Below, in pieces: positions 12,676 to 24,227 of a stretch of DNA of 64,000 bases. The DNA lies in assembly GCA_037974335.1 (NCBI GenBank), contig CM075760.1, forward strand, positions 60,394,515-60,458,514. The letters are read 5' to 3'. The DNA is from Prionace glauca (taxonomy: Eukaryota > Chordata > Chondrichthyes > Carcharhiniformes > Carcharhinidae). The stretch's first letter is position 1; every line of letters starts with the position of its first letter. The notes beneath the pieces were generated by a model. That model was not told where the DNA came from, did not search any database, and saw only the letters and a list, made by a program, of their open reading frames with translations. Both the position numbers and the translations under genes were made by a program.

Positions 12676-13855
12676 TTACTTGTGAACTCGCTGGTGTCTC
12701 AACAGGTAGGCTGACTGAATGAATCCCTTCCCACACTCGGAGCAGATGAATGGCCTCTCCCCGGTGTGAACTCGCTGGTGAACTTTGAGGTGGAATGAAG
12801 ACCTGAATCCCTTTCCACAGGAAGTACAGCTGAACGGCCTTTCCTCAGTGTGAACTCGCTGGTGCTTCTGTAGGTCAAATGCTCCAATGAATCCTTTCCC
12901 ACATTCAGGGCAGGTGAATGGCCTCTCCCCAGTATGAATTCGCTGGTGTCTCAGCAGGTTTGCTGACTGAGTGAACCCTTCCCCACACTCTGAGCAGGTG
13001 AAAGGCTTCTCTTTGATATGAACTCGTTGATGGACTTTGAGGTGGAATGAAGATCTGAAACTCGTTCCACAGCAAGTACAGCTGAAAGGTTTCTCCCCAG
13101 TGTGAACTCGCTGGTGTACACTGAGGTTGGAAGACGACCTAAATTTCTTCCTACAGAAAGTACAGCTGAACGGCCTCTCCTCAGTGTGAATTCGTTGGTG
13201 CTTCAACAGGTCAGAGGATCTAGTGAATCCTTTTGCACATTCGGAGCAGGTGAAAGGCCTTTCACCTGTGTGTTTTCTCTGGTGTATCCGCAGATTGTAT
13301 AACTGAGTGAATCCCTTCTCACATTCAGGGCAAGTGAATGGCCTCTCAGTGTGATTTTGCTGGTGTGTCTGTAGGTTTGATAACTGAGTGAATCCCTTCC
13401 CACATTCAGGGCAGGTGAATGGTCTCTCCCCAGTGTGACTGCGTTGATGGATTTCCAGCAGGGATGGGTAATTGAATCCTTTCCCACAGTCATCGCATTT
13501 GCATGGTTTCCCCATGAAGCTGGTGTCCTTGTGTCTCTCTGGATTTGGTGATCAGTTGAAACCTCATCCACACTCAGCGTGAACAGTTACTCCACAATGT
13601 GAATAGTGAATTATGTTTTTTCAGGCTGTGTAACTGGTTAAAACTCTTTCCACAGTCAGTTCACTCGGGTGTGCGTGTCTCGGTGCTTTTCCAGTCACAC
13701 TGATGTTTGGAATTTTCTCTCAGACAGAACAGACAAAGATTTTGCCTTCTGAATTCAGAGATAATATTCAGATCCTGATGAATCGAGTAACTCGTCGGAT
13801 GTCAATGTGATGTTTGGCTGAGTTTTCAGTTTGCATATTCTTCCCTTCCAACCTG
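12676..13855 (-). CDS. ten-finger C2H2 zinc-finger protein, coding exon
   Basis: The exon starts after an acceptor at 13856-13857 (CTCTTTTCACAG on the minus strand). The coding part is 13515-12676, 279 residues. The start is fixed by an in-frame TGA 13 codons upstream. It is all fingers: ten tandem C2H2 units with TGE[RK]PF-type linkers, no KRAB, SCAN or BTB. Helix residues -1,2,3,6 read YSLI, QSNT, QYNI, RSDK, SSNV, SFHV, QANR, GFDK, SFHV, QAYR. Fingers 6-7 and 9-10 look like a duplicated pair. The linker after finger 2 is one residue short and the one after finger 6 is IKEKPF, so array geometry may kink there. Between the acceptor and the ATG lie two decayed finger-like stretches (about 13680-13560, e.g. 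[15 protein letters not shown]), so the protein has lost fingers at its N-terminus. Presumed nuclear DNA-binding protein; target unknown. Confidence 0.85.
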
Positions 13856-14097
13856 CTGTGAAAAGAGTTTACAAAAGGCATCACTGTCAATGCAGAAGAA
13901 AAATTCAGAACAGACAATTCTAGTTTCTATGGAACAAATTTTCCTCTCTTGTCCCCCAAAGCTGAAATCATTGTCCCACTCATGCTACCTTCTCACTGTG
14001 TTCAAATCCAAATAAAATTTTGGAAAATTCTTCCTGTAGTTTTTTTTAACAAACTTGCAAAACTAGGAATAATCAGCCTGCTCACTGACCATACAGA

Positions 14098-14510
14098 ATA
14101 AGAAGTCTCACAACACCAGTTAAGGTCCAACAGGGTTTATTTGGAATCACGGGCATTCAGAGGACTGCTTCTTCATCAGGTGAGTGGACCATACAGAACG
14201 GCCGGTATTAACCTTATGTTCAAAGCTTACTGTGTGGGGATTTAATGAGCGCCTGCACTGATTGATAGAAGTTCTGGACCAAAGAGAAGAGGAGGGGTGG
14301 GGCTGAAGGACTGAGCTGGAGTGGCTAGACCTCCAACCAGAATGAAAAAGGGGTGGAGCTGAGTCTGGTCCTCCCTTATTGGCTGAAAGTCAGCCTCATC
14401 ATGGATGAAGGAGCGGGACTCTGAAACCTCATGATTCCAAATTAACCTATTAGACTTTAACCTGGTGTGCCCACCTCAGTCCAACACCGGCATCTCCACA
14501 TTGTGGATGC
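14098..14510. mobile_element. fold-back (MITE-like) element
   Basis: The left end reads AAGTCTCACAACACCAG...caacagggtttatttgg. The right end carries the inverted counterpart (ttccaaattaacctattagactttaacctggtg, then cagtccaacaccggcatctccaca). The same two ends recur at 22095, 23345, 28786/30138 and 62785. No coding capacity. Class not established; inverted ends suggest a non-autonomous DNA element. Confidence 0.6.
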
Positions 14511-14617
14511 TGATTGGTGTGAAAGTTCAGGGAAAAGTGGCCCTTTGAGTTTGTGTCTTACACCAGATGAAAGATTGTGGGTGTGGAGCAAGCATTTCGA
14601 CATTTGTTACTGCAATG

Positions 14618-15010
14618 ATTTGATTTATTGTCACATGTATTAGCATACAGTGAAAAGCATTGTTTCTTGCTCATGATACAGACAAAGCATTCTGTTTACG
14701 GAGAAAGAAACAAGAAGGTGCAGAATGTAGTGTTTAAGTCGTAGCTAGGGTGGAAAGATCAACCTAATGCAAGGTAGGTCCATTCAAAAGTCTGATGACA
14801 GAAGAGAAGAAGCTGTTTTTGAGTCAGTCAGCACATGGCCTCAGACTTTTATATCTTTTTACCAATGGAAGAAGGTGGAAGAGAGAATGTCCGAGATGCG
14901 TGGGGTCCTTAATTATGCTGGCTACTTTGCCAAGTGTACACAGAGTCAACGGATGTGAGACTGGTCTGAGTGATGGACTGGTTTTCATTTACAACCCTTT
15001 GTAGTTTCTG
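14618..15010 (-). mobile_element. L2/CR1-type LINE 3' end, antisense
   Basis: Begins with the antisense of the AATAAATCAAATCA tail (tgatttgatttattgtcacatg) and continues into the 3' region (agaagaagctgtttttgagtcagtc). Same family as 4931-6065 and 10490-10690. A (GA)n tract follows at 15089-15105. Confidence 0.75.
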
Positions 15011-15389
15011 GCAGAAGGGTTAAGACACGTCGGGGAAAAGGTTCATATTGTCAGTATTACGAACAACACAGGAAAGCCAGGGCCTGAGAGAGAGAGAGAG
15101 AGAGAGCCACCTCAGACAAGTTGATATTTCGGGGTTAAATGGAATTATTGGAATATGAGCTCCCTGATTGAGGCAGTTAATGCTGTCCACTCCAGGAGCT
15201 CTGCAGATGTATATAATATGGAGTGTCTTGGTTAGCAGAATTCAGGATGTGTACACTCAGGATGTGGACAGGTGGTTTTATCACTCGACTATTAATAGAG
15301 AAACTCAGCTAATGTATTGGGCATCCGGGTTCCAATCTCGTCACAGCAGATGGTGGAATTTGAATAAATAGGTCTGGAGTTTAGAATCC

Positions 15390-15665
15390 GCTGGTGACCA
15401 TAAAAACATTGTTGATTGTCGGAAAGCCCTAACTGGTTCACCAATGTCCCAGGAAAGGAAATCTGTTGTCCTTACGTGGTCAGGCCTAACCGTGACTCCA
15501 GGGTCGCAACAATGTGGTTGACACTTAATTGTCCTCTGAACACGGGTGACTAGGAGGCCGAGCCGTGAAGGCAGATACCTTGAGCTGGTTACAATTAACA
15601 GATAACTGGTCGCATCCCCAATGGAAGAAACAGTAATCATAAACTTTTTCAAAATTCTCCCAGCA
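15390..15665 (+). mobile_element. SINE-like dispersed repeat fragment
   Basis: Contains accataaaaacattgttgattgtcgg and gtccttacgtggtcaggcctaaccgtgactcca, part of the same repeat whose other copy is at 51255-51530 in antisense. 15666-16264 holds no gene that I can support. Confidence 0.55.
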
Positions 15666-16264
15666 GCAGCCAATAATATTTGGCTGTGGAGGCAAACTTA
15701 CCCAGTCCTGAATAAACTGAAGAAGTAAGAGCTGATGGGGGAAACCAAAAGGCTGTTACAGCAGAATTGCACCCATATTGGAGTGGCAGAGAACAGCTGA
15801 CTGTGGAAGATGGCATACTCCTATGGGGTTCAAGAGTGTCATCCTGAGACACCATCCCAACCCGGCCGAACTTTACCATGGCCACCCAGGAGTGGCAAAC
15901 TGACGATCCTCCAAATTGCCACGTCTGGTGGCCAGGTATGGATACAGATATTTGCTTGTGTGTCAGTGTTGGCAATATCAACAAGGGCAGAACAGTCACC
16001 AGTCACTATTCTTTACACTTGGGTTGGCCATAGACGTGACTGCACATGGACAGTGCCGGACCGTTCATGGGGTCTGTGTTCCTGATATTGGTAGATGCTC
16101 ATTCAAAATGGACGGCCATACACAGGATGAGTTAATCAAACACAAGGAGAAGAGTGGAGAAACTTCACACCTCTTTCTTGACACCAGGCATTCTGCAGGT
16201 GTTGAATTCTAAAAATGGACCACCCTCCATCAGTCAGGAATTTGTGCATTGCATGAAGTTGAGC

Positions 16265-16855
16265 AATATTTGATGCGTTGCTGTAGAGGGTACTGGTGAG
16301 GCCGCAACAGGAATACAGTGTGCAGTTTTGATCGGCGTACTTGTGGAAGGATATATTTACCTTGGAGGGAGTGCAGAGAAGATTCACTGGGCTGATACCA
16401 GAGATGAGGGGGTTAACCTGTGAGGAGAGATTTAATAGACTGTGTCTGTACTCATTGGAGTTTAGAAGGCTGAGGGGAGATCTTATAAGATAATGAAGGG
16501 GATGGATAGGGTAGAGGTAGAGAGTTTCTTCCCGCTTAGAAAGGACAGCAGGACTAGAGGGCACAGCCTCAAAATAATGGGGGGAGGACAGTTTAGATCG
16601 GAGTTGAGGAGGAACTTCTTCACTCAAAGGGTGGTGAATCTCTGGAATTCTCTGCCCATTGAAGTGGTGGAGGCTACCTCGCTGAATACATTTAAGTCAT
16701 GGGTAGATAGATTTCTGATAGACAAGGGAATTAAGGGTTATGGGGAGAAAGCGGGAAAGTGGAAGTGGAACTTCAGATCAGCCATGATCTTGTCGAATGG
16801 CAGGGCAGGCTCGAAGGCCTACTGCTGCTCCCATTTCTTATGTTCTTATGCGTTA
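16265..16855 (+). mobile_element. CR1-like LINE 3' end
   Basis: The C-terminal RT frame 16493-16780 is open (FRSELRRNFFTQRVVNLWNSLPIEVVEAT) and the tail is TTCTTATGTTCTTATG. Upstream, 16270-16490 is frame-broken. Confidence 0.9.
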
Positions 16856-17014
16856 GGACAGTGCCCACATTACCCATCAGCCAATGGTCTGGCAGAAAGA
16901 GTTGTGTTTCCTGACAACTGAGTCGATATTGAAGAGAATCCTCAGCACCGCAGGACATAAACAAACGGTCCCAGTTCCAGTGCTGCATAAATCCACCTGT
17001 GGCTGGAATCCTCT

Positions 17015-18020
17015 TTGTACCCCTCTCACACTCTCCTCAAGGTGCTGACAGTCTGTCCCAGTTTCCCCCTCTCACACTCTCCTCCAGGTGCTGAGTGTCT
17101 GTCCCAGTTTCCCCCTCTCACACTCTCCTCCAGGTGCTGAGTATCTGTCCCAGTTTCCCCCTCTCACACTCTCCTCCAGGTGCTGAGTATCTGTCCCAGT
17201 TTCCCCCTCTCACACTCTCCTCCAGGTGCTGAGTATCTGTCCCAGTTTCCCCCTCTCACACTCTCCTCCAGGTGCTGAGTGTCTGTCCCAGTTTCCCCCT
17301 CTCACACTCTCCTCAAGGTGCTGAGCGTCTGTCCCAGTGTCTCAGTTTCCCCCTCTCACACTCTCCTCCAGGTGCTGACAGTCTGTCCCAGTTTCCCCCT
17401 CTCACGCTCTCCTCAAGATGCTGAGCGTCTGTCCCAGTGTCCCAGTTTCCCCCTCTCACGCTCTCCTCAAGATGCTGAGCGTCTGTCCCAGTTTCCCCCT
17501 CTCACACTCTCCTCCAGGTGCTCAGTGTCGGTCCCAGTGTCCCTTCTCCCACTCTGCTCAAGGTGCTGACTGTCTGCCCCAGTTTACACCTCCCACACTT
17601 TCCTCAAGGTGCTGACTGTCTATGCCACTGTCACAGTGACCCCCACACGCTTCGGGGGGGGGGGGGGGGGGTGGTCTGTCTGTCTCAGTGTCCCCCTCTC
17701 ACACTTTCCTCAAGGTACTAACTCTCTGCCCTGGTGTCACAGTAAGCCTTTCGAACACTCTCCTCAAGGAGCTGACTGTCTGTCATCGTATCCTAGTGCC
17801 TTCCCCTCATAATCTCCTCAAGGTGCAGACTCTCTGCCCTGGTGTCCCAGTGATCGCCCCTCTCACACTCTCCTCAAGGCGTTACTTGCCTCTCTCGGTG
17901 TCCCAGTGACCCCCTCTCACAAGGTGCTGTTTTCCTGTCCTAGTGTCCCCCTCTTACACTCTCCTCAAGGTGCTCACTGTCAGTCCCACAGTCTCAGTGT
18001 CCCCCATCAGACTCACCTCA
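17015..18020. repeat. 46-bp minisatellite array
   Basis: The unit cctccaggtgctgagtatct...ccccctctcaca recurs with an exact 46-base period at 17081, 17127, 17173, 17219 and 17265, then with increasing divergence and indels to 18020. A poly-G run of 18 interrupts it at 17656. The unit is C/T-rich on the plus strand, which makes open frames in several registers; none looks like a gene. The array lies in the presumed intron of the zinc-finger gene. Confidence 0.9.
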
Positions 18021-18147
18021 AGGTTACCCAATTAGCTTCTTCTGTGCTTCAATGAGTTTATGACTGGAAATATATAATGTAGCTGCAGTAATATATTACA
18101 GAACTAGAAATTAGGAAGAAATGGAAACGGGGCAGTGTTTTACTCAC

Positions 18148-18420
18148 TGATGTGAGAGAGAGGAGGAAGTTTTAGGTTTTCTGAGGATCAATCTTCGTTC
18201 ACCCAAAGCCTGCATTCGATTCGCTGGAGGACCAGAGATTTTCCAGTCCTCCAACTCTCCTATTGGTCCACATCTAAGCTTGCCGGTCACAGAGGTTGGG
18301 CACAGCCCCGCAAATGTGCAGATTCCCTTCTTCCTTTGGACATGCGCAGTCCTCGGCTGGGGGGGGAGGGGGGAGATCACTGAGCGGCTTCTCACTCTGG
18401 GCGGAGCCACCAGCCGCATG
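18148..18420 (-). promoter_or_regulatory. candidate exon 1 and CpG promoter of the ZNF gene
   Basis: CpG-rich block with CCAAT-type sites (ctattggtcc near 18260). On the minus strand it ends in a strong splice donor, A|GTGAGT, at 18148/18147. The sequence just before the donor (CTCTCTCTCACATCA) would be the end of a non-coding first exon. The next minus-strand acceptor recognised is at 13856, in front of the zinc-finger exon, so a 4.3-kb intron is proposed. No transcript evidence is available here. Confidence 0.5.
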
Positions 18421-18715
18421 AGCAGAAACCTTGGCTCGAGGAGGGGAAGGGGAACAATGGGTGGGGGAGGGGGTCCCGGGAGGGGGAGGTGGAGGGGAAC
18501 AATGGGTGGGGGCGGGTCTCTCAGAATGGGAGGGGAACAATGAGTGGGGGCAGGGCCCAAGAGGGGGAGGGGAAGGGGAACAGTGGGTGGGGGCAGGGCT
18601 TCTGGGAGGCGAGGGGAACTATGGGTGGGGGTGGGGCTCCCAGAAGAGGAGGGGGCAATGGGTGGGGGTGGGGCTCCTGGCAGGGGGGCAATGGCTGGGG
18701 GCGGGGCTCCCATGT
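18421..18715. repeat. G-rich minisatellite, possible G-quadruplex array
   Basis: Variable units of roughly 40-50 bases built on ggaggggaacaatgggtggggg. Runs of four or more G are packed at short spacing over nearly 300 bases on the plus strand. Sits directly upstream (minus-strand sense) of the proposed ZNF exon 1. Confidence 0.8.
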
Positions 18716-19065
18716 CCCATGAGGCATACAAGATGATCAATGGATTGGATAGGATGGATAGTGAGAGCCTTTTACCTCGGATGGTGATGGCTAACACAAG
18801 GGGTCATAGCTTTAAATAAATGGCTGGTAACTATAGGACGGATATCAGAGGTAGGTTCTTTACTCAGAGGGTAGTAAGGTCATGGAATGCCCTGCCTGCA
18901 GCAGTTGTGGACTCGCCAACTTTAAGGGCGTTCAAATGGTTAGTGGATAGGCATATGGATAACACTGGAATAGTTTAGGTTAGAGGATCATTAGATTGTT
19001 GCGCCAACCAGTGGAACCATTGAGGGCCGAAGTGCCTGTACTGCGCTATAAGTTCTATGTTTTTT
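18716..19065 (+). mobile_element. CR1-like LINE 3' end
   Basis: Begins within the conserved phrase GAGGCATACAAGATGATCAATGG and continues to gtgcctgtactgcgctataagttctatg. 5'-truncated, as is usual for LINEs. Confidence 0.85.
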
Positions 19066-19132
19066 GTCTGCGTGCTGGAGTTCCCACCCCCCTGACCTTA
19101 CAATTACGAAGGGGTTCAATAATCCAGTAGTG

Positions 19133-19436
19133 ATTTCTAGGGCAGCCCAGTGGGTTAGCACTGCTGCCTCATAGCACAGGGACCCGGGTTCGATTCCTGG
19201 CTTGCGTCTCTGTTGTGTGGAGTTTGCATGTTCTTCCCGTGTCTGCGTGGGTTTCCCCCAGGTGCTCCAGTTTCCTCCCACAGTCCAAAAAGATGTGCTG
19301 GTTAGGTGCATTAGCCATGCTAATTTCTCCCTCAGTGTACCCGACCAGCAGCCAGAGTGGGAGGACAAGGGGGTTTACATAACAACTTCACTGCAGTGTT
19401 AACGTAAGCCTACTTGTGACTAATAAATAAGCTCTA
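19133..19436 (+). mobile_element. HE1-like tRNA-derived SINE
   Basis: tRNA-like head (ggttagcactgctgcctcatag, B box gggttcgattcc), a conserved middle (tttcctcccacagtccaaa) and the tail gtaagcctacttgtgactaataaataa. Nearly full length. The head/tail combination is that of the HE1 family of elasmobranchs; the name is from memory. Confidence 0.85.
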
Positions 19437-19439
19437 GCA

Positions 19440-19690
19440 GGAAAAGTTCTTTATCCAGCGAGTGGTGAGAATGACAGACTCATCACCACAGCGAGTGACT
19501 GAGGTGAACAGCATGAATACACTGAAGGGGAAGCCGGATACATACATGAGGGAGGAAGGAATAGAAGGATAAGCTGATGGGAGGAGATGGAGAGGGGTGG
19601 GTGGAGGGTCATGTGGAACATAAACACTGACACAGACTGACTGAGCCGACTGGCCTGGCCCTGTGCTGTAGACTCAATGGAACAGGGAAA
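19440..19690 (+). mobile_element. CR1-like LINE 3' fragment
   Basis: Diverged copy with ttctttatccagcgagtggtgag and cctggccctgtgctgtagactc. Old. Confidence 0.6.
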
Positions 19691-19904
19691 ATGTATTTAT
19701 TTTATACCTATCTGAAGTGGTAGAAAAAACACTATTTACTGTCCAGGATTAAATAAATGTCCTTCATCAGCTTTTGTGGATCATTTCAGTGGAAATGTGC
19801 TCTCCCAGGCTCAAAGAGTATCAGCCCACTTGGAGCAAAGTTGTGAGACTGGTACATTGTGAATTCTCACTATATAGAAGGCATCTCAATCTAATCTGTG
19901 CATG

Positions 19905-20612
19905 AGTCGCAAAAACCCAGCTTGCAGGTGCAGCAGATGGTCAGGAAGGCGAATGGGATGCTGGCCTTCATAGCGAAGGGGATTGAATATAAAAGTAGGG
20001 AGGTCTTGCTGCAGCTGTATAGGGCATTGGTGAGGCCGCAGCTGGAGTACTGTGTGCAGTTTTGGGCGCCGCACCTGCGCAAGGATGTTTTGGCCCTGGA
20101 GGGAGTGCAGAGGAGGTTTACTCGGCTGATACCGGAGTTGAGGGGATTGAGCTATGAGGAGAGGCTGAATGAACTAGGCTTGTACTCGTTAGAGTTTAGA
20201 AGAATGAGGGGAGATCTCATTGAGACGTATAAGATGATGAATGGGATGGATAGGATAGAGGTGGAGAGACTGTTCCCGCTCAAAAAAGACAGTAGGACTA
20301 GGGGGCACAGCCTCAAGATAAAGGGGGGGCGGTTTAGAACAGAGTTGAGGAGGAACTTCTTCACTCAAAGGGTGGTGAATCTCTGGAATTCTCTGCCCGT
20401 TGAAGTGGTGGAGGCTGCCTCGCTAAATATTTTTAAGAAACGGGTTGATGGGTTTTTGATAAGAGAAGGGATTAAGGGTTATGGGGAGAGGGCGGGAAGG
20501 TGGAGCTGAGTCACGACAGATCAGCCATGATCTTATTGAATGGCGGGGCAGGCTCGAAGGGCCAGATGGCCTACTCCTGCTCCTATTTCTTATGTTCTTA
20601 TGTTCTTATGTT
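19905..20612 (+). mobile_element. CR1-like LINE 3' end, young copy
   Basis: The longest intact C-terminal RT frame in the window (19898-20509): LEYCVQFWAPHLRKDV, FTRLIPELRGLSYEERL, RRNFFTQRVVNLWNSLP. Ends in four TTATGTTC-type octamers. Very similar to 7543-8134, so this subfamily was active recently. 5'-truncated. Confidence 0.92.
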
Positions 20613-20639
20613 CTTAGTCTACACATTGTAGTAAACTAA

Positions 20640-21175
20640 AATCAAGGGGCTCATACGAAGAATTCTACACTGCCCCCCCATCGCCAAGGGGCAAAAAACA
20701 TTAGTGGATGTCAGATACGGACCTCCAAACTGCAGTGGTGATGTTGGGAATGGCATTAAACACAAAATTAGAGATGCATGTGATAAGGGAGTATTGGTGA
20801 TCATGGATGATTTTAATTTGCACATAGATTGAGCAAATCAAATTAGCCACAATGCCGCAAAAGAGGACTTCCTGGAATGTATACAGGATGGTTTAATTGA
20901 CCAATATCTGGAGGAACCAACTGGATAGCAGGCCAGCTGATACTGGGTACTGTGTACTGAGAAGGGAATCGTTGCCAATCCAATTGTACCAGACCCATTC
21001 AGGATGAGTGGCCGTAACATGATAAGATTTTTTTTAAATAAAACTGGAGAATGAAGTAGTTGATTCGGAGCCAAAGTGCTATATCTTACGAAACGTATGA
21101 GGATATGAGACGTGAGTTGGCCTTGATAGATTGGGGAGAGTTACTTTAAGAGATGACAGTGGATAGGTGGCACAG
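20640..21175 (+). mobile_element. CR1-like LINE, endonuclease remnant
   Basis: Weak but recognisable endonuclease phrases on the plus strand: VLVIMDDFNLHID (the DFN motif) at about 20790 and KEDFLECIQDGLIDQYLEEPT at about 20865. Interrupted by stops. 21176-21550 shows nothing else. Confidence 0.65.
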
Positions 21176-21554
21176 GGAGCAATCCTGTGATTACAACCCA
21201 AGAGATCCTGCTTTTTAACTTTCTCCCTAACTCCCTTAACTGCTGTTGCAGGACATTGTCACTCTTCTTATCTCTATACCAATATGTACCATGGCCACTG
21301 GTTGTTCACCCTCTCGCTTCAGAATGCTTTCTGCCCTTCCTGGACCCGGACACCAGGGAGGCAACATAACATCCTGAAGTCTCTTTCATGTCCACAACAG
21401 CACCTATCTGCATCCCTAACTATAGAGTTCCTTATAACTATTGCTCTAGTGCACTTTGTACCTCCCTGCTAAATAACAAAGCCAGCCGTGGTGCCAGTGC
21501 TCTGGCTGCTGTATTTATCCCCTGATAGGCTATAACTCCCCAACAGTATCCAAA

Positions 21555-21870
21555 ATGGTGTACTTGTTAGAGAAGGAGATGACCACAGGGGATTCCTGTA
21601 CTGACTGCCTGCCCCTTCTAGCAGTCCCCAATCTATCTGCCTGCCTTGGGTGTGGCCAAGTTTCTAAACCTCCTATCTATGACACTTTCTGCCATCTTCA
21701 CGCTGCTAAGTGCATCCAGCTGCTGCTCCAACCTATCCATGCTGGCCGTAAGGAGCTGCAGTGGGGTACACTTCCTGTAGACATAGTCATCCGAGACACT
21801 GGAAGCAGCACAGATCTCCCACATCTCACAAGTGCAGCACTTAACCCCACTGACTGACATTTTGAGCACC
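21555..21870 (-). mobile_element. possible LINE ORF1 remnant
   Basis: Minus-strand frame 21872-21633 has a cysteine-rich start (CCTCEMWEIC) and a leucine-rich stretch (LDALSSVKM). A homologous piece lies at 31030-31195 next to another LINE, which suggests ORF1 or gag-like sequence of the same family. Weak. Confidence 0.4.
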
Positions 21871-22094
21871 AATTAAATTATTTAAGAAAATTTATAAAAC
21901 TCTTACCTTCACTTTTATCTTCTCACATTGTCTTTTTTTTTATAAATTGCGGTTGTTCTCCTTGGAGCAAAGTAGATTGATAGAGGTGTACAAAGGTGCA
22001 TGGAGGTGTCAGAGTTTACATGCTCTGTTTACACATGTACAAGCTTTATGGGTCATCCAGTCTCGAAATGTTGGTTCTATTTTCTCTGAAGTGG

Positions 22095-22315
22095 AGATCG
22101 TGTTGGACCGGGGTAAACACAGTAAGAAGTCTCACTGCACCAGATTGAAGTCCAATGGGTTTACTTGGTAGCAAAATCCACGAGCTTTCTGTGTGCTGCT
22201 CGTTCGTCAGGTGAGTGGGAGTTCTGTCCACAAACAAGGCATAGAAAGACACAACCTCAATTCACAAAATAATGGTTGGAATGCAATTTTTTACAGGTAA
22301 TTAAGTCTTAAAGGT
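22095..22315. mobile_element. fold-back element, one end
   Basis: Starts gttggaccggggtaaacacagtaagaagtctcac and extends through gttctgtccacaaacaaggcatag to ggttggaatgcaa. This matches the left arm of the 28786-30138 element. The right arm is missing here. Confidence 0.65.
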
Positions 22316-22559
22316 ACAGACAATGTGAGTGGGGAGAGCGTTCTATTCTCTCTCGACAGATGCTGTCAGATTTGCTGAGATTTTCCAGCATTTTCTGCTT
22401 TTATTTCCCTTTATTTTTCCCTCTCTGTCACCGCTCTGCCTCATCAAGAAGACATTGGGACTCAGAGGGTTGATGCAGTTTGATGGACAAGTTGTCTCCA
22501 TTCTGAACAATGGGGAACAAGCTCCTCCCACTTAATGACATCATTGCCCTCCACAAACA

Positions 22560-22980
22560 TTGCGGCCTCGTGTGCGCACCGCTGCATGTTGCCCCCAATA
22601 AAGATGGCGAACGGTAACTCGGAGCGAACCTGAGGAGCTGCGGCCCTGCTCGGAGTCCGGGAAGCTCTCTTCCGCGGTTAGCTACTTACACCACATGCTT
22701 ACGCAGCGTTTTCACCGTCTGGGCGATCCATTGCTCTCTCCGTACCGGCAATCACCTCGAACAGATTTCCGAGCCCAAAACAAAAACCGTTTTCCATCGC
22801 CATTACTCACACTCCGCATGCTCCAGTCAAAGCTGGGCCCGCCCCTCTTTCGTTCCGATTGGTTGGAGGACCGAGCGCTCCAGATCAGTCCTCCAGCACC
22901 TCCCCCTGTTCCCAATGGTCCAAGCCGCTGTCAATCAGCCCAGTATTGTGACGATGACTTGCTGCTTGTCCAATAATAAG
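22560..22980 (-). promoter_or_regulatory. CpG-rich promoter-like island with a minus-strand donor
   Basis: CpG-dense block with an AAGATGGCGAAC YY1-type site (22603), several CCAAT boxes in both orientations (cgattggttgg, cccaatggtcc, gtcaatcagc) and GC boxes. A strong minus-strand donor, GTAAGTAG, lies at 22689. It resembles the 18.2-kb island and may be the first exon of another zinc-finger-type gene or an alternative one for the gene at 12.7 kb. No coding exon of its own recognised. Confidence 0.5.
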
Positions 22981-23344
22981 AGTCTCAGTGTAACAATGAC
23001 ACACACACAGGCTCCAGTCCAATCAGAGTGGAGATGGAGCACAGAGAAAACACAGTTAAACACTGACTGATTCTGAGTGTAACATAAACAGTGTTTGTTC
23101 ACATAATAAGAGTCACATTGCAGTATGTTAGTGAACACAGCATTAGATCCAATGTAATGATAATACAGTCAGTATCCAGTGCACCATAACCAAAGTTTAG
23201 GTTTCATTTGATAGTGTGAGTGAGTCATGGTCTCTTGATATCATGTATTTAAATTCCAGTGTGTGTTACTCTGCCACTGTCAGTATGAAACAATAACCTG
23301 TCAGTTATTCCAATTCTGCTGTATTTTACAATGTCGATGGTAGT

Positions 23345-23512
23345 CATTACATAGAGATGCCGGCGTTGGACTGGGGTAAATACAGTAAGAAGTCTCACAA
23401 CACCAGGTTGAAGTTCAACCAATTTATTTGATAGTAATCCCACAAGCTTTACTATCAAATAAGCTGGTTGAACTTAAACCTGGTGTGTGAGACTTCTTAC
23501 TGTATTTTACAA
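23345..23512. repeat. near-perfect inverted repeat (two fold-back ends)
   Basis: gatgccggcgttggactgggg ... cagtaagaagtctcac ... tatttgatagta is followed at once by the inverted copy (actatcaaataagctggttgaac ... gtgtgagacttcttactg). The arms are about 75 bases with a very short centre. 23513-24227 shows no gene. Confidence 0.85.
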
Positions 23513-24227
23513 CTGCAGCTCCTGGGGCTGACTGGAATCTGGTATAATATTAATCACAAAGATCGGTTTCAGTGTCTCTGAGGTCATTTGAACTGCAGGT
23601 AATCTGACCTTAAGGGAGACAAGAGGCCCAACAAACATCCGATTACAATAGGAGGAGAAGATGTAAGGGAGTAATGATATTTTAAACTGTCTGTCTTATG
23701 GTGAGTGTCACTGGGAAGTGAGTGATAAAATAGAAGTGGAAACATTATAACAGAGACACATGTGACTGACTCAGCCTGACTGAGAGCTGTTATATTTGTG
23801 GCGAGAATAATGAGGGCATGAGAATCTCCTGAGATTTCTAATATCTGTTAGAGGAACTGAAAATAATCAGTTCCTTCTCATGGTTATCTGCAGTTCTCAA
23901 TTTACACAGACACATAGGAATCAGATCTGACAGCTCATCAAACCCAAGGGTTTAATCTTCTGTTTCAGACACATTGTGACTGAAAAGATCAAATATTAAA
24001 ACTTAAGGGAGAAACATTCAAAATGACAAAAAGATGAGTGAACTATCTAATTAATCCCATTCACCATAACTCCGTCAATATTTATCCAATTTCCTTTTAA
24101 ACTTACTATTAAACCTGCTTCGAGCACCTGTCAGTTTGTGCATTCCAGATCATATGATTGTGTAAAAAAATGTCCTTATCACCCCCTTCAAATCTGTTGT
24201 CAATTATATTAAATCTTTGTGTCCTCT

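Noticed and set aside
15649-16212. Open frames of 91-116 codons with Trp and Cys
   Set aside because: No domain recognised; the surroundings are dispersed repeats.
17279-17909. Open frames with a VCPSVPVSPSHTLL repeat
   Set aside because: These are translations of the 46-bp minisatellite in several registers; no gene context.
18144-18797. 217-codon Pro-rich minus-strand frame
   Set aside because: Runs through the G-rich minisatellite and the candidate exon 1; no domain, composition-driven.
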